From contig KN805410.1 of the NCBI GenBank assembly GCA_000818945.1, positions 180,035-244,034 of the forward strand: DNA of 64,000 nt. The letters are read 5' to 3'. Positions within the stretch are counted from its first letter, which is position 1, and every line of letters begins with the position of its first letter. The DNA comes from Schizochytrium sp. CCTCC M209059 (Eukaryota > Sar > Bigyra > Thraustochytrida > Thraustochytriidae). Positions 37,448-48,107 of this stretch are shown here, piece after piece. Both the position numbers and the translations under genes were made by a program. The notes under the pieces were generated by a model. That model saw only the letters and a program-made list of their open reading frames with translations. It did not search any database and was not told the origin of the DNA.

Positions 37448-39175
37448 TTACACATCGATTTTGGTGTTTTTCATGTACGAATTCATCCATTTCCCGTAGG
37501 AACTGCGCGTGACAGGCTCACTGGAGATGACAATATCAGAAGGGGAGTGGGACTGGGGTTCCATCTTACACGTGCGCGAGTGTTTCTGGCACTTGCGATG
37601 AAAGACGACAATAGTGCATCCCTGTCCGGAGGAGTTCGTCTTTTGCGCGCCTGCTGCGTTGGCCGTTGAGGCAGCTGTAGAATAGGCCTTCTTTTTCAGT
37701 GACCGAATCTTGCTTGACAAATAATCTGTAGGGGTGGACTTTTTCTTGTGAAAGCGGTCCGCGCGGCGCTCGCGATCCTTGGCAACGAGCTCGAGTTGCT
37801 TGAGTTTGTGATCATCTGACACCGAACAGCCCGTGTTAATTAGGGACATGGCCTCAATGATGTCGTCCATACTACTCTCGAGGACGGGCTTGGACAGAAC
37901 TTCGGCAAAGTTGCTCGGTTGCACCTGAACGCGGGGCGTGGGACGTTCGGCGATAGGCGAGACGCATTCGATCCTTCGTTTCTTGTAATCGGCTGCGACA
38001 GCACTACTATATCCGCTTCCGAGACCGCCGCTGAGGGACCGCGCCGCATAGGAGGCCGCGAGCGGAGTGGCGCGGTTCCGGTCCCCGAGACCCGACGTGT
38101 CCTGGTTGTGAATAATCGATCGCAAAAGGTCGACTGAGCTTTCGGACATTTCCGAGTGGTTACTTTGCAGCGCATGAAGAAGCGCCTTCGAGTCGGAGGT
38201 GCTCCTGAACATGTTCGTCCCGGACAGAGCCCGCTGAGGAAACGCAAGACCGCCCGCGGAGCTATGATTGTCAGTGCGACCGTGCTGCTGATGCTGCTGT
38301 AGAAAGTTTGGCTGCATGAAAGTTTGTTGCGTGCCGGTTTGCGGAGCACCCCTGCTGCCGAGGGAGCTCCAGGGAGTCATGAGGTAGTCATCGTTTTTCC
38401 GCACGCCAAAATTAGACCCGCCATTGCCGTTGTTTGCATTGTTGCTGCTAAAGAGGTTCATTCGCGAGTAGATGCCGGACATCCCGCTGCCAAAGTGTTG
38501 AAGCGTTCCTGTTCCTAGGGTTTGCAGCGACCCGTCGCTGCTGTAGGTTTGAAGCGGCCCGTGCGAGCTGGGGATGGGCAGCTGGAAGGAGGACCCGCTG
38601 TTGTGAGACTTTAGCATGGTGTCGCCGCTCGAAGCGTTGTTGATATTGTTGTGACTATGATTGCTGCCGTGGCTGGATCCATGCGTGACAAAGTTGAGGG
38701 CCGGAGGCGGGCTTGCACCTTCGGTGCTGGCACTGGTGCTAGCATTTCCAGGGCTGTTGCCCGTAGCAAGCGACGAGTGGTGGTGCGAGTTTGTGACGTT
38801 ATTCCCATTGCCGTTGCCGTTCATCATGTTATTGTTGTTGGTTGGGTTTCCATTGGCGCCGTTGTTATAGTGATTTCCACGAGTGTTGGTTCCATTGCTT
38901 GCGCTTGCTGGCGTGCTGCTGCCGAGCGAGTGTAGGTTCAGATTTAAATTGAATCCGTTGAGACCCGACAAATTGTGCAGCGCGGTGTTCTTGCCTCCGG
39001 CGTCGCTCCTGGCGTCGTGCATGCCATTTCCAGGCCTGCTGCTGTCGCTGTTGCTGTTGTTGCTGTTGCTGTTGCTGCTGGAGGCGGCGCCGTTCGACCC
39101 GAAGGCACCCGTGTTGAGTCCGCTGCCGCTGAGCATCATATCGTCGCCGGTCGCATGGTCGAGCTTGCCGTACAT
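37448..39175 (-). CDS. Asn/Ser/Gly-rich protein, unknown function
   Basis: A 575-residue protein from the ATG at 39175. The N-terminal ~330 residues are low complexity, dominated by Asn, Ser, Gly and His (SNSNSNNSNSDSS, NPTNNNNMMNGNGNGNN). The C-terminal ~200 residues are less biased and probably folded or functional. They contain DYKKRRIECVSPIAERP (possible nuclear signal), a helical charged region (DDHKLKQLELVAKDRERRADRFHKKK) and a final segment with paired Cys/His (VVFHRKCQKHSRTCKME). Upstream the frame is open through a CAG-type Gln tract but has no ATG, so a 5' exon could add a poly-Gln head. It looks like a nuclear regulator. I recognise no domain. Confidence 0.6.
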   Translation of the reverse strand: MYGKLDHATGDDMMLSGSGLNTGAFGSNGAASSSNSNSNNSNSDSSRPGNGMHDARSDAGGKNTALHNLSGLNGFNLNLNLHSLGSSTPASASNGTNTRGNHYNNGANGNPTNNNNMMNGNGNGNNVTNSHHHSSLATGNSPGNASTSASTEGASPPPALNFVTHGSSHGSNHSHNNINNASSGDTMLKSHNSGSSFQLPIPSSHGPLQTYSSDGSLQTLGTGTLQHFGSGMSGIYSRMNLFSSNNANNGNGGSNFGVRKNDDYLMTPWSSLGSRGAPQTGTQQTFMQPNFLQQHQQHGRTDNHSSAGGLAFPQRALSGTNMFRSTSDSKALLHALQSNHSEMSESSVDLLRSIIHNQDTSGLGDRNRATPLAASYAARSLSGGLGSGYSSAVAADYKKRRIECVSPIAERPTPRVQVQPSNFAEVLSKPVLESSMDDIIEAMSLINTGCSVSDDHKLKQLELVAKDRERRADRFHKKKSTPTDYLSSKIRSLKKKAYSTAASTANAAGAQKTNSSGQGCTIVVFHRKCQKHSRTCKMEPQSHSPSDIVISSEPVTRSSYGKWMNSYMKNTKIDV

Positions 39176-39233
39176 GGTTACAGGTCGATCGTCCACGGGA
39201 TCGCTCTTATCGACGTGGTCGAAGTCGCGGCGG

Positions 39234-39235
<2 letters not shown>

Positions 39236-39267
<32 letters not shown>
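39236..39267 (+). repeat. CTG trinucleotide repeat
   Basis: About ten CTG units. On the minus strand they read as Gln in frame with, and about 60 bases upstream of, the Asn/Ser-rich protein start codon. Confidence 0.85.
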
Positions 39268-39619
39268 CGGTGTTGTTCCAAGAGGGCAGCAGCTCTCAGG
39301 TACCGACCGAGCAGACGGACGCAGACAAACAGACGCAGTTAGTCAGTCAGACGGACGGACGGAGATGAACGCCGCCGGCAGCCCCCCGCGGCGCGAGCGT
39401 CTCCGGCCGCGTGCGTTGTCTCGCCCGCTTAGCCGGGCCTTCGGTGGAGGCACGGGCGCGGCAGGTGGACGGACGGCTTGACGAAAGATGGATGGATGAT
39501 TGGATGAATGGATGCCTGCTGTAAGAGGGTGCCTCCCGCTCTCCCCGGCGGCGCGTCCAGTTTCCGGGCCTCGCGGGCGGGCGCGCGGCGCGCCGTCTGC
39601 CAGAGCGTGCGTGCGTGCG

Positions 39620-39700
39620 AGCGAACGGGCGAGCGAGCGAGCGAGCGAGCGTGCGTGCGAGCGAACGGGCGAGCAGGCAGGCAGGCAGGCAGGCAGGCAA
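39620..39700 (+). repeat. GCGA and GGCA tetramer runs
   Basis: Adjacent runs of GCGA/GCGT units and then GGCA units. They form a compound microsatellite in non-coding sequence. Confidence 0.75.
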
Positions 39701-41831
39701 GCAGGCGGGCGAGACAGGCGCCGTTCGCGTTTGGCGCTTTTTAAACGCAGCCGGAAAAGCAACCAGGGAACAAACGCGACGGACCAGTGAACAAATCGAC
39801 GAATAATCCACTTCCCGCGCCTCCTCGTGAATGAACAATCCGTCGGAGGACCGACTGGGAGAGAGAGGTAGAAAAACTCAAATTTTCCCACTCGGCCGCC
39901 CTGACAGCCTGCCACTGCGAGCAAAGAGCAACTCTGCGCCATTTTGCACTTGCGCTGCGCCATTCTGCACTTGCACCGCAGGTCCCCTCCCTTGTTCGGG
40001 TCCCTCCTCTCCCTATCCTGCGGGGGCCGCGTGCCCCGAGCTTTTCGGGGTCCCCGGGGGCTTCAAATTTTTTTGGGGGACCTGCCAGTGCCGGTCTCAA
40101 GTTTATTGATGATCGTTGTCAGGTCCGATCCGAGTTCAACTTGGGCGTGGTGTGGAGGTTTTGATTGCTCTGTCAAGGTCGATGGTCGATCAATCGCCAT
40201 GGTCGATGCGCGGCCGCAGAAGCGAGAATTTGGCGTGCTGGTAGTACGTAGTACTTGGCGGTCTCTATGTGGAGGCTGAGCCAACCTGGAGGATCGATCC
40301 TTTGTCGCTGGATGATGGTGGGTGGAGCGTGGCCAGTGGCCGATGGCGGATTTCATTCGGAACTGCTGCGGGTGCATGCGAGCTCCGCTTCCGCTCCGCC
40401 AGTCTGTAACTTGTTGGTGGTTGGTGACCACTTCTTTCTCGGCCTCTTTCTGGGTCATTCATTTTCACGTTGGGCCAAGTGCAGAGGTTGTTCGTTTCCA
40501 GCCAGCCATTGCAGCTAGCAACCGAGCAAGCAAGCAAGGAATAGCAAGTCGCAGTGGGCCGCTGCCGTACTGACCGACTGGGTCTTTCTTTCTCTCCACC
40601 TCAAGTCTGAGGCGTGCCAGTTCTTTTTGCGGCCAAGAGCACTGGCAAAGCATCGCTCAAGTTGTTTCGCGGAAAGGTCTCATTATAAGGGCCGTTCCTG
40701 GGATCTCGCCTGCACTGAACAGAGCTCAATGCTCGCGAAAGCCGCAGCTGCGCGGGCGAAGGAGGTCATTTCGCGCTGGTCTGCTCTGGTCTGCGGCAGC
40801 GCTTATCATGATGGTGTCAGAGTTTTGGAGTTCACAATGGCGAGCCCGAGACGCGTGAACCTTGAAGATTATGCTCTCGATCGGAGCTTGGGGAAGTCTC
40901 CGGAGAAAGAGGGTCATGACGTTCAAGTTGTTCACCCGCGCAGTCGACTGCGAGGCGAGAAAACTTGCAGGCAATGCAGCTGTGGCGCGACACGGCGACA
41001 CGGCGAGCGCGAGACGCAGACGCGCTTGCGCAAGAGAGTGCGCCATGGCGGAGGCGATCCGCGTCCAGCGGGGCGGATTTAACTTAAAACTTCTTTTGTG
41101 CCCCTGCACTGGCGCCGGCCATCACACTTCATTCCGCGCGCAGGCCCTTGTAGGGGGGGCGGTTTGGATACTCTTTCCGCAATGCACGCGCCAGAAATTG
41201 TTTCTCATTCTTTTTCTTTCCTCCTTCTTCATTCTACTTGCTGTGGTGTACTATGCTACTATAGTAGTAGTACTATCCTACATCTTGTAAGTAAGTTCCC
41301 ACGCTCACAGTTTGTTCCTGTTGCGGAGCGGCTGCAAGTGGCCTACGGTGACACAAGCACTACGCGGCGTCTGGGCTCGAAGTGAAGCAAACGGCCCTCT
41401 CACTCTCATCCGTGATGCTGGCCCACGTTGGCCATGGTGGCTGCCTGAGCGTACTAGACCTACGTAGGCCTAAAGACTAAAAGAATAATAAGAAAGAAAG
41501 AAAGAAAGAAAGAAAGAGAGGAAGAAGGGAAAAAAACCACCTGGCAAAAAAAAAAGGAAAAAAAAAAAAAGGAAAAAAGTTAGGCCTAGATTGCCCAGGC
41601 GAAGAACGAACGTCGAGCACGCTGGAACAAACAGGCAGCCCGAGGGAGGCAGGCAAGGCGGTCGGGCGCGCAGGCAGACCTCGAGGCGCGGCTCGGCGCG
41701 CGCCCCGCTCGACCCGGCCGCCGTCGCTCCGCGGGCGGGCGGGCGCAGCGTCGCAGCCGCAGCCGCAGCCGCAGCGAGGACCGCGCGGGCGGGCTGGCCG
41801 GCCGCAGCGGGCGGGCCTCGAGCGCGCCGGG

Positions 41832-42312
41832 ATGAAACGGAACCTGTCGCTCTCCGGAACAAGCTTTCCGGGGAGCCAGCACCAGCGTAACACGCACGCA
41901 CACGCTCACGGCGGCAGCCAGACGGGCTCGCCGTACCACCATTCATCGCAACAGCGAGGTCATGGGAACAATGTGTACGGATCCTCCTCGGTGTCTTCGT
42001 CGTCAATATCCTCGTCGTCGGCGGCGTCCTCGATGAACTCTCGCGCGTCGCCGCAACACTCGACGACGGCTTCCCCGACGGAGCCCTCGCACCATGCAGC
42101 AAGAGATCACCAAATGCAGCAACAGGTGCAACAACAAATGCAGCAACTCCGCCTTCAGCAGACGACGCCATCTGCGGACCAGCAGCAACAGCATCTGGAT
42201 CAATTCCATGGAGCTTCAAGAGGGGGTGGCAGCTCTGCCCCGTTCACGGGGGCTAATATGGCGAACGCACAACACGTAAACAACAGCGCAAACTTTAGGT
42301 CAATTCCGCAAC

Positions 42313-42346
<34 letters not shown>

Positions 42347-43205
42347 TGGCTCTTTGTCGTCGCCCAATGCGGAGCAAGCTTCATCACCACCGCATCTCGG
42401 CGGCCAGCAGGGCGACCAAGAGCTCGAGAAACGTCTCGGGGGTAATCAGCGACAGTCGTCCTCGAATCTGTTTAATCCACAGATTCTTGCGGCGCTGCAG
42501 TCGACCGGCTCCGGTTTTGGTAACATGCAAAGCATGCTTAATTCTCCTGCCGCCGCCAGATCCTCCTCTTTGTCGACAAATCTTGGGCCCTCCGGGTTGG
42601 GCTTTTCGGCAAACCACTCTGAAGCCCAAGGCCAGAGCCTTGGCGCAAGTGTTTCTTTAAGCTCGCATCGAAGCGCTCCCGAGCTCGCAACGGCGCGGAT
42701 CACGGATAGACAAACATACAAGGAGGTCCGCGAGCGTATGGTTGACATGGTGGACGACAAGCCCAATCTTTCGAAACACGACTTTGACCAGCTGTATCTC
42801 GATTTACGACGCACGCAAGAGTTTGCGCGTCAAGTCAGCATGCCCGACAAGTCCAAACTTCAGCTCAAGGAATCTGCCAACATGAATGTCGACATGGCCT
42901 GGCAACAGCTGCTGGATCGTAGTCTCATCACAGAGAACGACGACGAGAACTTTATTCGATTGCTCATTTGGCGCCAGCATCTTCGGAATCGCACGAACAA
43001 CTTCGAGCCGCCGACCTTTGCGGACGCGCGCCAATGGACTGGCATGCTCTTTCACCAGACGCTTGTCAACATGGTTGATGAGACGCGTACCTTTAAAAAT
43101 TCCAAGCCTCGCACGCGCAGCGAGCTCTTTCTTCGGCTCTATCTGCTCGCCAAGGTATCCGGCATCCAGCTTGAATTTCACCACACTGACTTTCGATCCG
43201 GTTAA
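41832..43205 (+). CDS. Gln/Ser-rich protein with conserved-looking helical C-terminus
   Basis: A 457-residue protein. Residues 1-290 are rich in Ser, Gln, His and Asn, with runs such as QQQVQQQMQQ and QQQQQQQQ. The C-terminal ~165 residues (from RITDRQTYKEVRERMVDMVDDK) have normal composition and predicted helices: FDQLYLDLRRTQEFARQ, AWQQLLDRSLITENDDENFIRLLIW and a final LFLRLYLLAKVSGIQLEF. I do not recognise the fold. The composition is typical of transcriptional or RNA-related regulators. The ATG at 41832 is the first of the frame. It lies immediately upstream of the MOB array and on the same strand, but nothing ties it to those genes. Confidence 0.65.
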
Positions 43206-43941
43206 CCAAGCTTGCGCGCAGCAGCGCCAGTAATGACCATCAACACTTCAACCGCACACGATACCACTTACTTTACTAGGCCTACTCTCAACTAGTTTCC
43301 ATGACTTTATATCATACGATGGGCGTCCAGGCCCGCTTACTCGATATACTTATACCAGTGGTAGCGCCAGACGCCGCGGCACGGCCATGCTGCTCTCCGG
43401 GTGGCCCTTCGTTCGTCGCCTTGCTCTTCCCTCTTTCACCAAACACTGGCGCGCGACTGGAAGTTGCACTGCACCAAGGCATGCACACAGACTTTTCGGC
43501 GACACGCAAACAGCAAAGTTTAGCAAAGTAAAGTAAGAAGAGCAAAAAGTAAAAAAAGGGGTCGTATCATCAGAGCAGAACAGCAAAGAAAGCAAAGCAA
43601 AAACTTTTGGGGCTTTTCGCGTGCTCGAGTCCGTCTGTCTGTCTGCCGGTCCAGCGAGGGATCTTTACGGCCGCCGCAAGACTTCGCGAGACTTGGATCT
43701 CGTCGAGCGGGGCGGGCGGGTGAACGAGTGAGCGAGCGAGCGAACGCGCCAGTAGACGCCGCGCCCTCCTGCGCGACAGCAGCTAACGCACGTCCCCTGC
43801 TGCGGCGAGGAGCAGGGCGGGAGGTATTTTGCGAGCGAGTGTGCACACGCGCAGCCGGTGCTGCTCCTGGAGAGCTACTTGCAAGAAAAAGGGCGAGACG
43901 CTAACCGGCTGCCTGCCTTTCGACACGGATACAAAGCGAAA
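43206..43941. other. Spacer upstream of the first MOB gene
   Basis: It contains AAAG/CAAAG-rich stretches (43515-43600) and GAGC/GAAC tetramers near 43725-43745. The shared GTGTGCACAC element lies near its right end. No gene is seen. Confidence 0.6.
43839..43848. promoter_or_regulatory. Shared palindrome upstream of MOB copy 1
   Basis: A perfect palindrome, GTGTGCACAC, 93 bases before the start codon. The same ten bases precede copies 2 and 3, and a one-base variant precedes copy 4, while the surrounding sequences do not align. This makes it a candidate transcription-factor site or core promoter element. Confidence 0.55.
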
Positions 43942-44622
43942 ATGAACTTCAAGGGCTTGCTGTCCCGTGCCGGCAATAGCGAGAAGAAGACGCTCAAGCC
44001 TGTCAAGAAGCATGCCACGATGAAGAGGCAAACTCTGTCCAAGCTGACCCAGCGCACCCTCGGCAGCGGCAACTTGGCGTTGGCTGTCCAGCTTCCCGAG
44101 GGCGAAGATATCGACGAGTGGCTTGCTGCCAACACCGTCGACTTTTTCAATGAGATCTCGCTTCTCTACGGCCTTGTCATTGATGACGCTGCGCAGTTCC
44201 AAGAGCCCGGGTCAGGTTTCCCCCCTGGCTTTGAATACCGCTGGGGTGAAACGAATTCCAAAAAGCCCATTCGCGTGTCCTCGCCAGAGTATGTTGACTA
44301 TGTCATGACCTGGGTCGAAGACATGCTCGACAATGAGGAGATTTTTCCCACCATGGAGGAGGACCCCTTTCCGGAAAATTTTCTGGATTACATCAAGGAC
44401 ATTTACAAGCGCCTCTTTCGAATCTTTGCCATTATCTACCACCGTCATTTCCATGTCTTTGAGGAGCTCGAAGCCCAGGCTCACCTCAACACGTGCTTTA
44501 AGCACTTTCTCTTCTTTTGCCTCAACTTTGACCTCGTCGATGACAAGGAGCTCCTTGCTCTCGAGGGTCCAGTCAAACGTCTCAAGGAGGAGTACAAGGA
44601 GCAAGGGGCCGAGGGCGAATAA
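43942..44622 (+). CDS. MOB family kinase co-activator, zinc-less paralog 1
   Basis: A 226-residue MOB1/phocein-family protein. MOB proteins bind and activate NDR/LATS kinases that control mitotic exit, cytokinesis and cell shape. Diagnostic segments are TLGSGNLALAVQLPEGEDIDEW, NTVDFFNEISLLYG, KKPIRVSSPEYVDYVMTWVED and YKRLFRIFAIIYHRHFHVF, then AHLNTCFKHFLFF. Human MOB1 holds zinc with Cys79, Cys84, His161 and His166. Here the region after LLYG has no cysteine, and the first His is Ile (FAIIYHRHF), so only one ligand remains. The fold may be stabilised differently. It is the first of four tandem copies on the same strand. The ATG at 43942 is the first of the frame. Confidence 0.85.
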   Translation: MNFKGLLSRAGNSEKKTLKPVKKHATMKRQTLSKLTQRTLGSGNLALAVQLPEGEDIDEWLAANTVDFFNEISLLYGLVIDDAAQFQEPGSGFPPGFEYRWGETNSKKPIRVSSPEYVDYVMTWVEDMLDNEEIFPTMEEDPFPENFLDYIKDIYKRLFRIFAIIYHRHFHVFEELEAQAHLNTCFKHFLFFCLNFDLVDDKELLALEGPVKRLKEEYKEQGAEGE

Positions 44623-44936
44623 ATCCTGCGTTCTTGTCCCAATCGTATGGTTCTTTTCTTTACATAGATGAGGAGGCACGAAATCCATACACATGTTGTC
44701 GATATGTTTAATTCAAACGTAGCAAGCTGTTACATCTCTTCATAAAGGAAACAATCGATTGTCGATGATGAAGGGCAAGTGTTTATCATTCCCCATGGAA
44801 AGGTATAACAATGGAAGGAGACGGTTTCCGAATGCCATCGCTCTTCTTCTTGTCTCTCTCTCTCTCTCCTCCCCCAACTCTTTCAAAAGGGCGAGAGGGA
44901 GAACTTGCACAAGCTATCGATCCTTCGAAAGTAATC

Positions 44937-44996
44937 TTACTATCCATTCGTCGTTCCAACACAAGTGATTTTACTCTCCATTCGTTGTTCCAACAC
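44937..44996 (+). repeat. 26-base direct duplication
   Basis: Two copies with a period of 34 bases differ at only two positions: TTACTATCCATTCGTCGTTC in the first versus TTACTCTCCATTCGTTGTTC in the second. They lie in the spacer after MOB copy 1. Confidence 0.85.
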
Positions 44997-45246
44997 GTTC
45001 TTGTTGCGGAAAGGACCCAAAACTGTTTCTCTGCAAGAGTTTTGTTTGCTCGATCAAACTCTCTTTTGTGATAAATGGATAGATTATGGAGTTGCTGCTG
45101 ATTGGAAGAGACAAATACCGGTGATTGACGTCTGTGCATCGTCCGTCATGAAATTCACGTCAAATCTTTGTGCGCTGGCTGAACAAACGAAGAAAAAGAA
45201 ATCATTTTTATACTTTCGGCTACTTTCTTTTTTGTCTTGCTCGTCT

Positions 45247-45292
45247 TTTTCTTTCTTTCTTTCTTTTTTTCTTTCTTTCTTTCTTTCTTTCT
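45247..45292 (+). repeat. TTTC tetramer repeat
   Basis: Runs of TTTC units with a few extra T, about 320 bases before the second MOB gene. Confidence 0.85.
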
Positions 45293-45538
45293 TACGTGCA
45301 GTTTGTGACGAGAGTAGCATTGAAAAGGAAAGCAAAGCAAAACAGAAATCGCGTACGAGGAGGCGGGAGACGGTCTGCAAGAGGTCAGGCTTGCGCACAA
45401 GCAGGGTGAACGGACGCGCAACGTGACGGGGAGGGACGACTCGTCCCTGCCAGTCGCTCTCTGCGCTGGAGCAGGTAGCCTTTCTCCGGGCGTTCTACTG
45501 CTTTCAAGAGCGTGCTAGCGCGCACGCGCGCGGCAGCG

Positions 45539-45548
45539 GTGTGCACAC
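45539..45548. promoter_or_regulatory. Shared palindrome upstream of MOB copy 2
   Basis: GTGTGCACAC, 66 bases before the start codon. Identical to the element at copies 1 and 3. Confidence 0.55.
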
Positions 45549-45614
45549 ATTGCGACCAACTTTGCAGCCCGAGACTTTTGACGAGTATAGTAGACTGTAC
45601 GCAGGCCGAGCACG

Positions 45615-46286
45615 ATGCCAAAGTTTCGCGACCTCCTCGAGCGTGGCGGAAAGACGACCTTCAAACCTGACAAGAAGCATGGAACGCTGCACAGGCAATC
45701 GCTCTCCCAGCTCACCAAGCGTACCCTGGGCAGTGGAAACCTACGTGCAGCTGTCGAGTGTCCCGACGAGGACGATCTGAACGACTGGCTCGCGGCCAAT
45801 ACTGTCGACTTCTTCAATGAGATCTCCCTCCTTTATGGTCTCGTCGTCGATGACGCCGCGCAGTACACGCAACCTGGAGAAGGCTTCCCTCCATCATTCG
45901 AATATCGCTGGGGTGAAAGCAACACGAAGAAACCTATTCGCGTGTCTTCGCCCGAGTATGTTGACTACGTCATGACCTGGGTCGAGGATCAGCTCGACAA
46001 TGAGGCAATCTTCCCGACCTTGGAGGAGGAAGCCTTCCCCGACGACTTTCTCGACTACATCAAAGACATTTTTAAGCGCCTCTTTCGCGTGTACGCCATT
46101 ATCTACCATCGCCACTTCCATGTCTTTGAGGAGCTTGATGCCCAGGCCCACCTCAACACGTGCTTCAAACACTTTATCTTTTTTGCCATCCGCTATGAGC
46201 TGATCACGGACGAGAAAGAACTTGCAGTTCTCGATGGGCCGATCAAACATCTCAAGGAAGAGTACGATGAGCAAGGTGACCAGTGA
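45615..46286 (+). CDS. MOB family kinase co-activator, zinc-less paralog 2
   Basis: A 223-residue MOB protein opening MPKFRDLLERGGKTTFKPDKK and continuing TLGSGNLRAAVECP, NTVDFFNEISLLYG, KKPIRVSSPEYVDYVMTWVEDQLDNE and AHLNTCFKHF. The segment from Gly75 to the conserved FEYRWG contains no cysteine (VVDDAAQYTQPGEGF). His161 of MOB1 is again Ile (YAIIYHRHF). It is much closer to copies 1 and 3 than to canonical MOB1. The strongly conserved NTVDFFNEISLLYG, MTWVEDQLDNE and KRLFRVYA blocks mean the kinase-binding surface could be kept. Expected partner: an NDR-type kinase (inference). Confidence 0.88.
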   Translation: MPKFRDLLERGGKTTFKPDKKHGTLHRQSLSQLTKRTLGSGNLRAAVECPDEDDLNDWLAANTVDFFNEISLLYGLVVDDAAQYTQPGEGFPPSFEYRWGESNTKKPIRVSSPEYVDYVMTWVEDQLDNEAIFPTLEEEAFPDDFLDYIKDIFKRLFRVYAIIYHRHFHVFEELDAQAHLNTCFKHFIFFAIRYELITDEKELAVLDGPIKHLKEEYDEQGDQ

Positions 46287-47106
46287 TTAATTCACAGGAA
46301 AAGTAATCCCGCCCAGCATTGAACAGCTCATTTCTTCAGTGTCTCGCTTTCGCAAAATATCTGAGCAACACTTTCTCACTCAATTTCTTAGAAAGTGGAC
46401 GCTTGCGCGCAAATTCCAAAAAACCTACCTTCTTTACTGATATCATCCTGTTTTTTAAGACTTTCCTTGCTTGATCGGCGTCGTGAGACTCGCGATCATA
46501 GGCCTCTCTGTGCTTTAAAAGCGAAAATTTCTTTTCTTTTGCTATAAACCAAAACGAGGACGAAATCGCCAGTGCCGCGCGTGTGCACTGGGTCGGGCAA
46601 CATGGGAAGAGTCCATCCCTCTGTGCACGCGAGCATCTTATTCTCTCAGTCGCTCTCATGCTGCGTACCCTTTCTCTCCTTTCCCCGGATCGCCTCGTTC
46701 TTTCCATGCATTCCGCGCCGGATTGCGCCAGCCAGCCTCATGCCTTATTTCTTTTTACTTTTCAAGATTTTTTTCTTCCCGCACGTGCCATTTTGAGTTG
46801 CAGTCAAACCAAAATCAAATCAGAACAGGGAGGAGGAGGTCCGCGATCGCGTACACGGTGCGTGCAGGCGAACGCCCGCACCAAGAAGCGAGCGCCGCGT
46901 CCTTCGCCTCTGCTGCTCGTAGCGTGCTGCTGCTCTGCACCGCTTCTCGTCTGCGTTGCGAGAGGTCTTTGCGCTCGCTCATCCTGGGCTCGTGCACGTG
47001 AAGTGGTGTGCACACGTTTCCGTCCGCAAGCACGCTCGCTTGCAGACTTTAAGGAAAAACAAGAGGCAAACTTCTACTGTAGCTTGCTTCGAGACGCTTC
47101 GAGACA
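46287..47106. other. Spacer between MOB copies 2 and 3
   Basis: T/C-rich in the middle (46740-46800), with the shared palindrome near the right end. No gene is supported. Confidence 0.6.
47006..47015. promoter_or_regulatory. Shared palindrome upstream of MOB copy 3
   Basis: GTGTGCACAC, 91 bases before the start codon. A second palindrome, CGTGCACG, lies 15 bases upstream at 46991-46998. Confidence 0.55.
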
Positions 47107-47781
47107 ATGAAGAAGTTCCGTGAGCTTCTCGAGCGCGGCGAGAAGAAAACCTTCAAGCCCATCAAGAACCATGGCACTCTCAAGCGTCAGACCCTTTCCA
47201 AGCTCACCAAGCGTACCTTGGGAAGTGGGAATCTGCGAGCCGCTGTCGAGTGCCCCGAGGACGACACCCTTGACGATTGGCTTGCCGCCAACACGGTGGA
47301 CTTCTTCAACGAGATCTCCCTCCTGTACGGTCTCGTTGTTGACGATGCCATGCAGTTCACAAGGCCTGGCGAGGGTTTCCCGCCCGGATTTGAATACCGC
47401 TGGGGTGAGACGAATTCCAAAAAGCCTATCCGCGTATCCTCGCCCGAATACGTCGACTACGTCATGACCTGGGTCGAGGATCAGCTTGACAACGAAGACA
47501 TTTTCCCTACACTCGAGGAGCATCCCTTTCCCTCCAACTTTTTGGACTACATCAAGGACATCTTCAAGCGCCTCTTTCGCGTTTTTGCCATCATGTATCA
47601 CCGCCACTTTCACGTCTTTGAGGAACTCGAAGCCCAGGCTCATCTCAATACCTGCTTCAAGCACTTTTTCTTCTTTTGCATTCGCTACGAGCTTATCGAA
47701 GACGAGAAGGACCTTGCGGTTTTGGAAGGTCCCGTAGCCCGACTCAAGCTCGAATACGAGGAACAGGGTGAAGATATGTGA
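47107..47781 (+). CDS. MOB family kinase co-activator, zinc-less paralog 3
   Basis: A 224-residue MOB protein, closest to copy 2: both share TLGSGNLRAAVECPE/D, ANTVDFFNEISLLYGLVVDDA and SSPEYVDYVMTWVEDQLDNE. The former zinc site reads VVDDAMQFTRPGEGFPPGFEYRWG with no Cys, and His161 is Ile (FAIMYHRHF). The C-terminal AHLNTCFKHFFFFCIRYELI aligns throughout. There are no introns and no frame damage, so the copy is probably functional. The distance from copy 2 (820 bases) and the repeated promoter palindrome fit serial tandem duplication of whole transcription units. Confidence 0.88.
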   Translation: MKKFRELLERGEKKTFKPIKNHGTLKRQTLSKLTKRTLGSGNLRAAVECPEDDTLDDWLAANTVDFFNEISLLYGLVVDDAMQFTRPGEGFPPGFEYRWGETNSKKPIRVSSPEYVDYVMTWVEDQLDNEDIFPTLEEHPFPSNFLDYIKDIFKRLFRVFAIMYHRHFHVFEELEAQAHLNTCFKHFFFFCIRYELIEDEKDLAVLEGPVARLKLEYEEQGEDM

Positions 47782-48107
47782 TTACGCGACGAAGCGGAGT
47801 GTTATGGGATAAAGTATCACGTGCCTTGCGTTACCTTCCGGAGAGAAGAAAAAGAACTCGATATAGGAGAGTAACAATGGGACGCCCGCCTTTACTTCCG
47901 TTCGATCCGCCGTTTAAAAGAGCGGACGACTCCGCAAATCAAGTCCTCGAATTATACGAATTCATCATTTTCGAGTCTTGGATGCCTCTAGTACTTGCTC
48001 GTTGTCGAGTCAATGCATTGTGCCATCCGAAAATGCCATCCTTGGACGACTCGTTCGGCTTTTCATAGTGCGATGTTTCAGAAGCCCAACTTAGAATAGT
48101 AAACCCC

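Larger units (their letters stand above)
39176..41831. other. Long divergent spacer with several simple repeats
   Basis: About 2.65 kb between two low-complexity protein genes. It contains a CTG tract (39236-39267), GCGA and GGCA tetramers (39620-39700), a GAAA tetramer run (41490-41518), and A-rich and G-rich tracts. Open frames on both strands are Arg/Ser-rich and look GC-driven. I cannot support a gene, though a spliced one could be missed. Confidence 0.5.
44623..45614. other. Spacer between MOB copies 1 and 2
   Basis: It holds a 26-base direct duplication (44937-44962 and 44971-44996, ending CGTTCCAACAC-like), a TCTC run near 44856-44870, a TTTC run (45247-45292) and, near its right end, the shared palindrome. 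No gene is seen. Confidence 0.6.
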
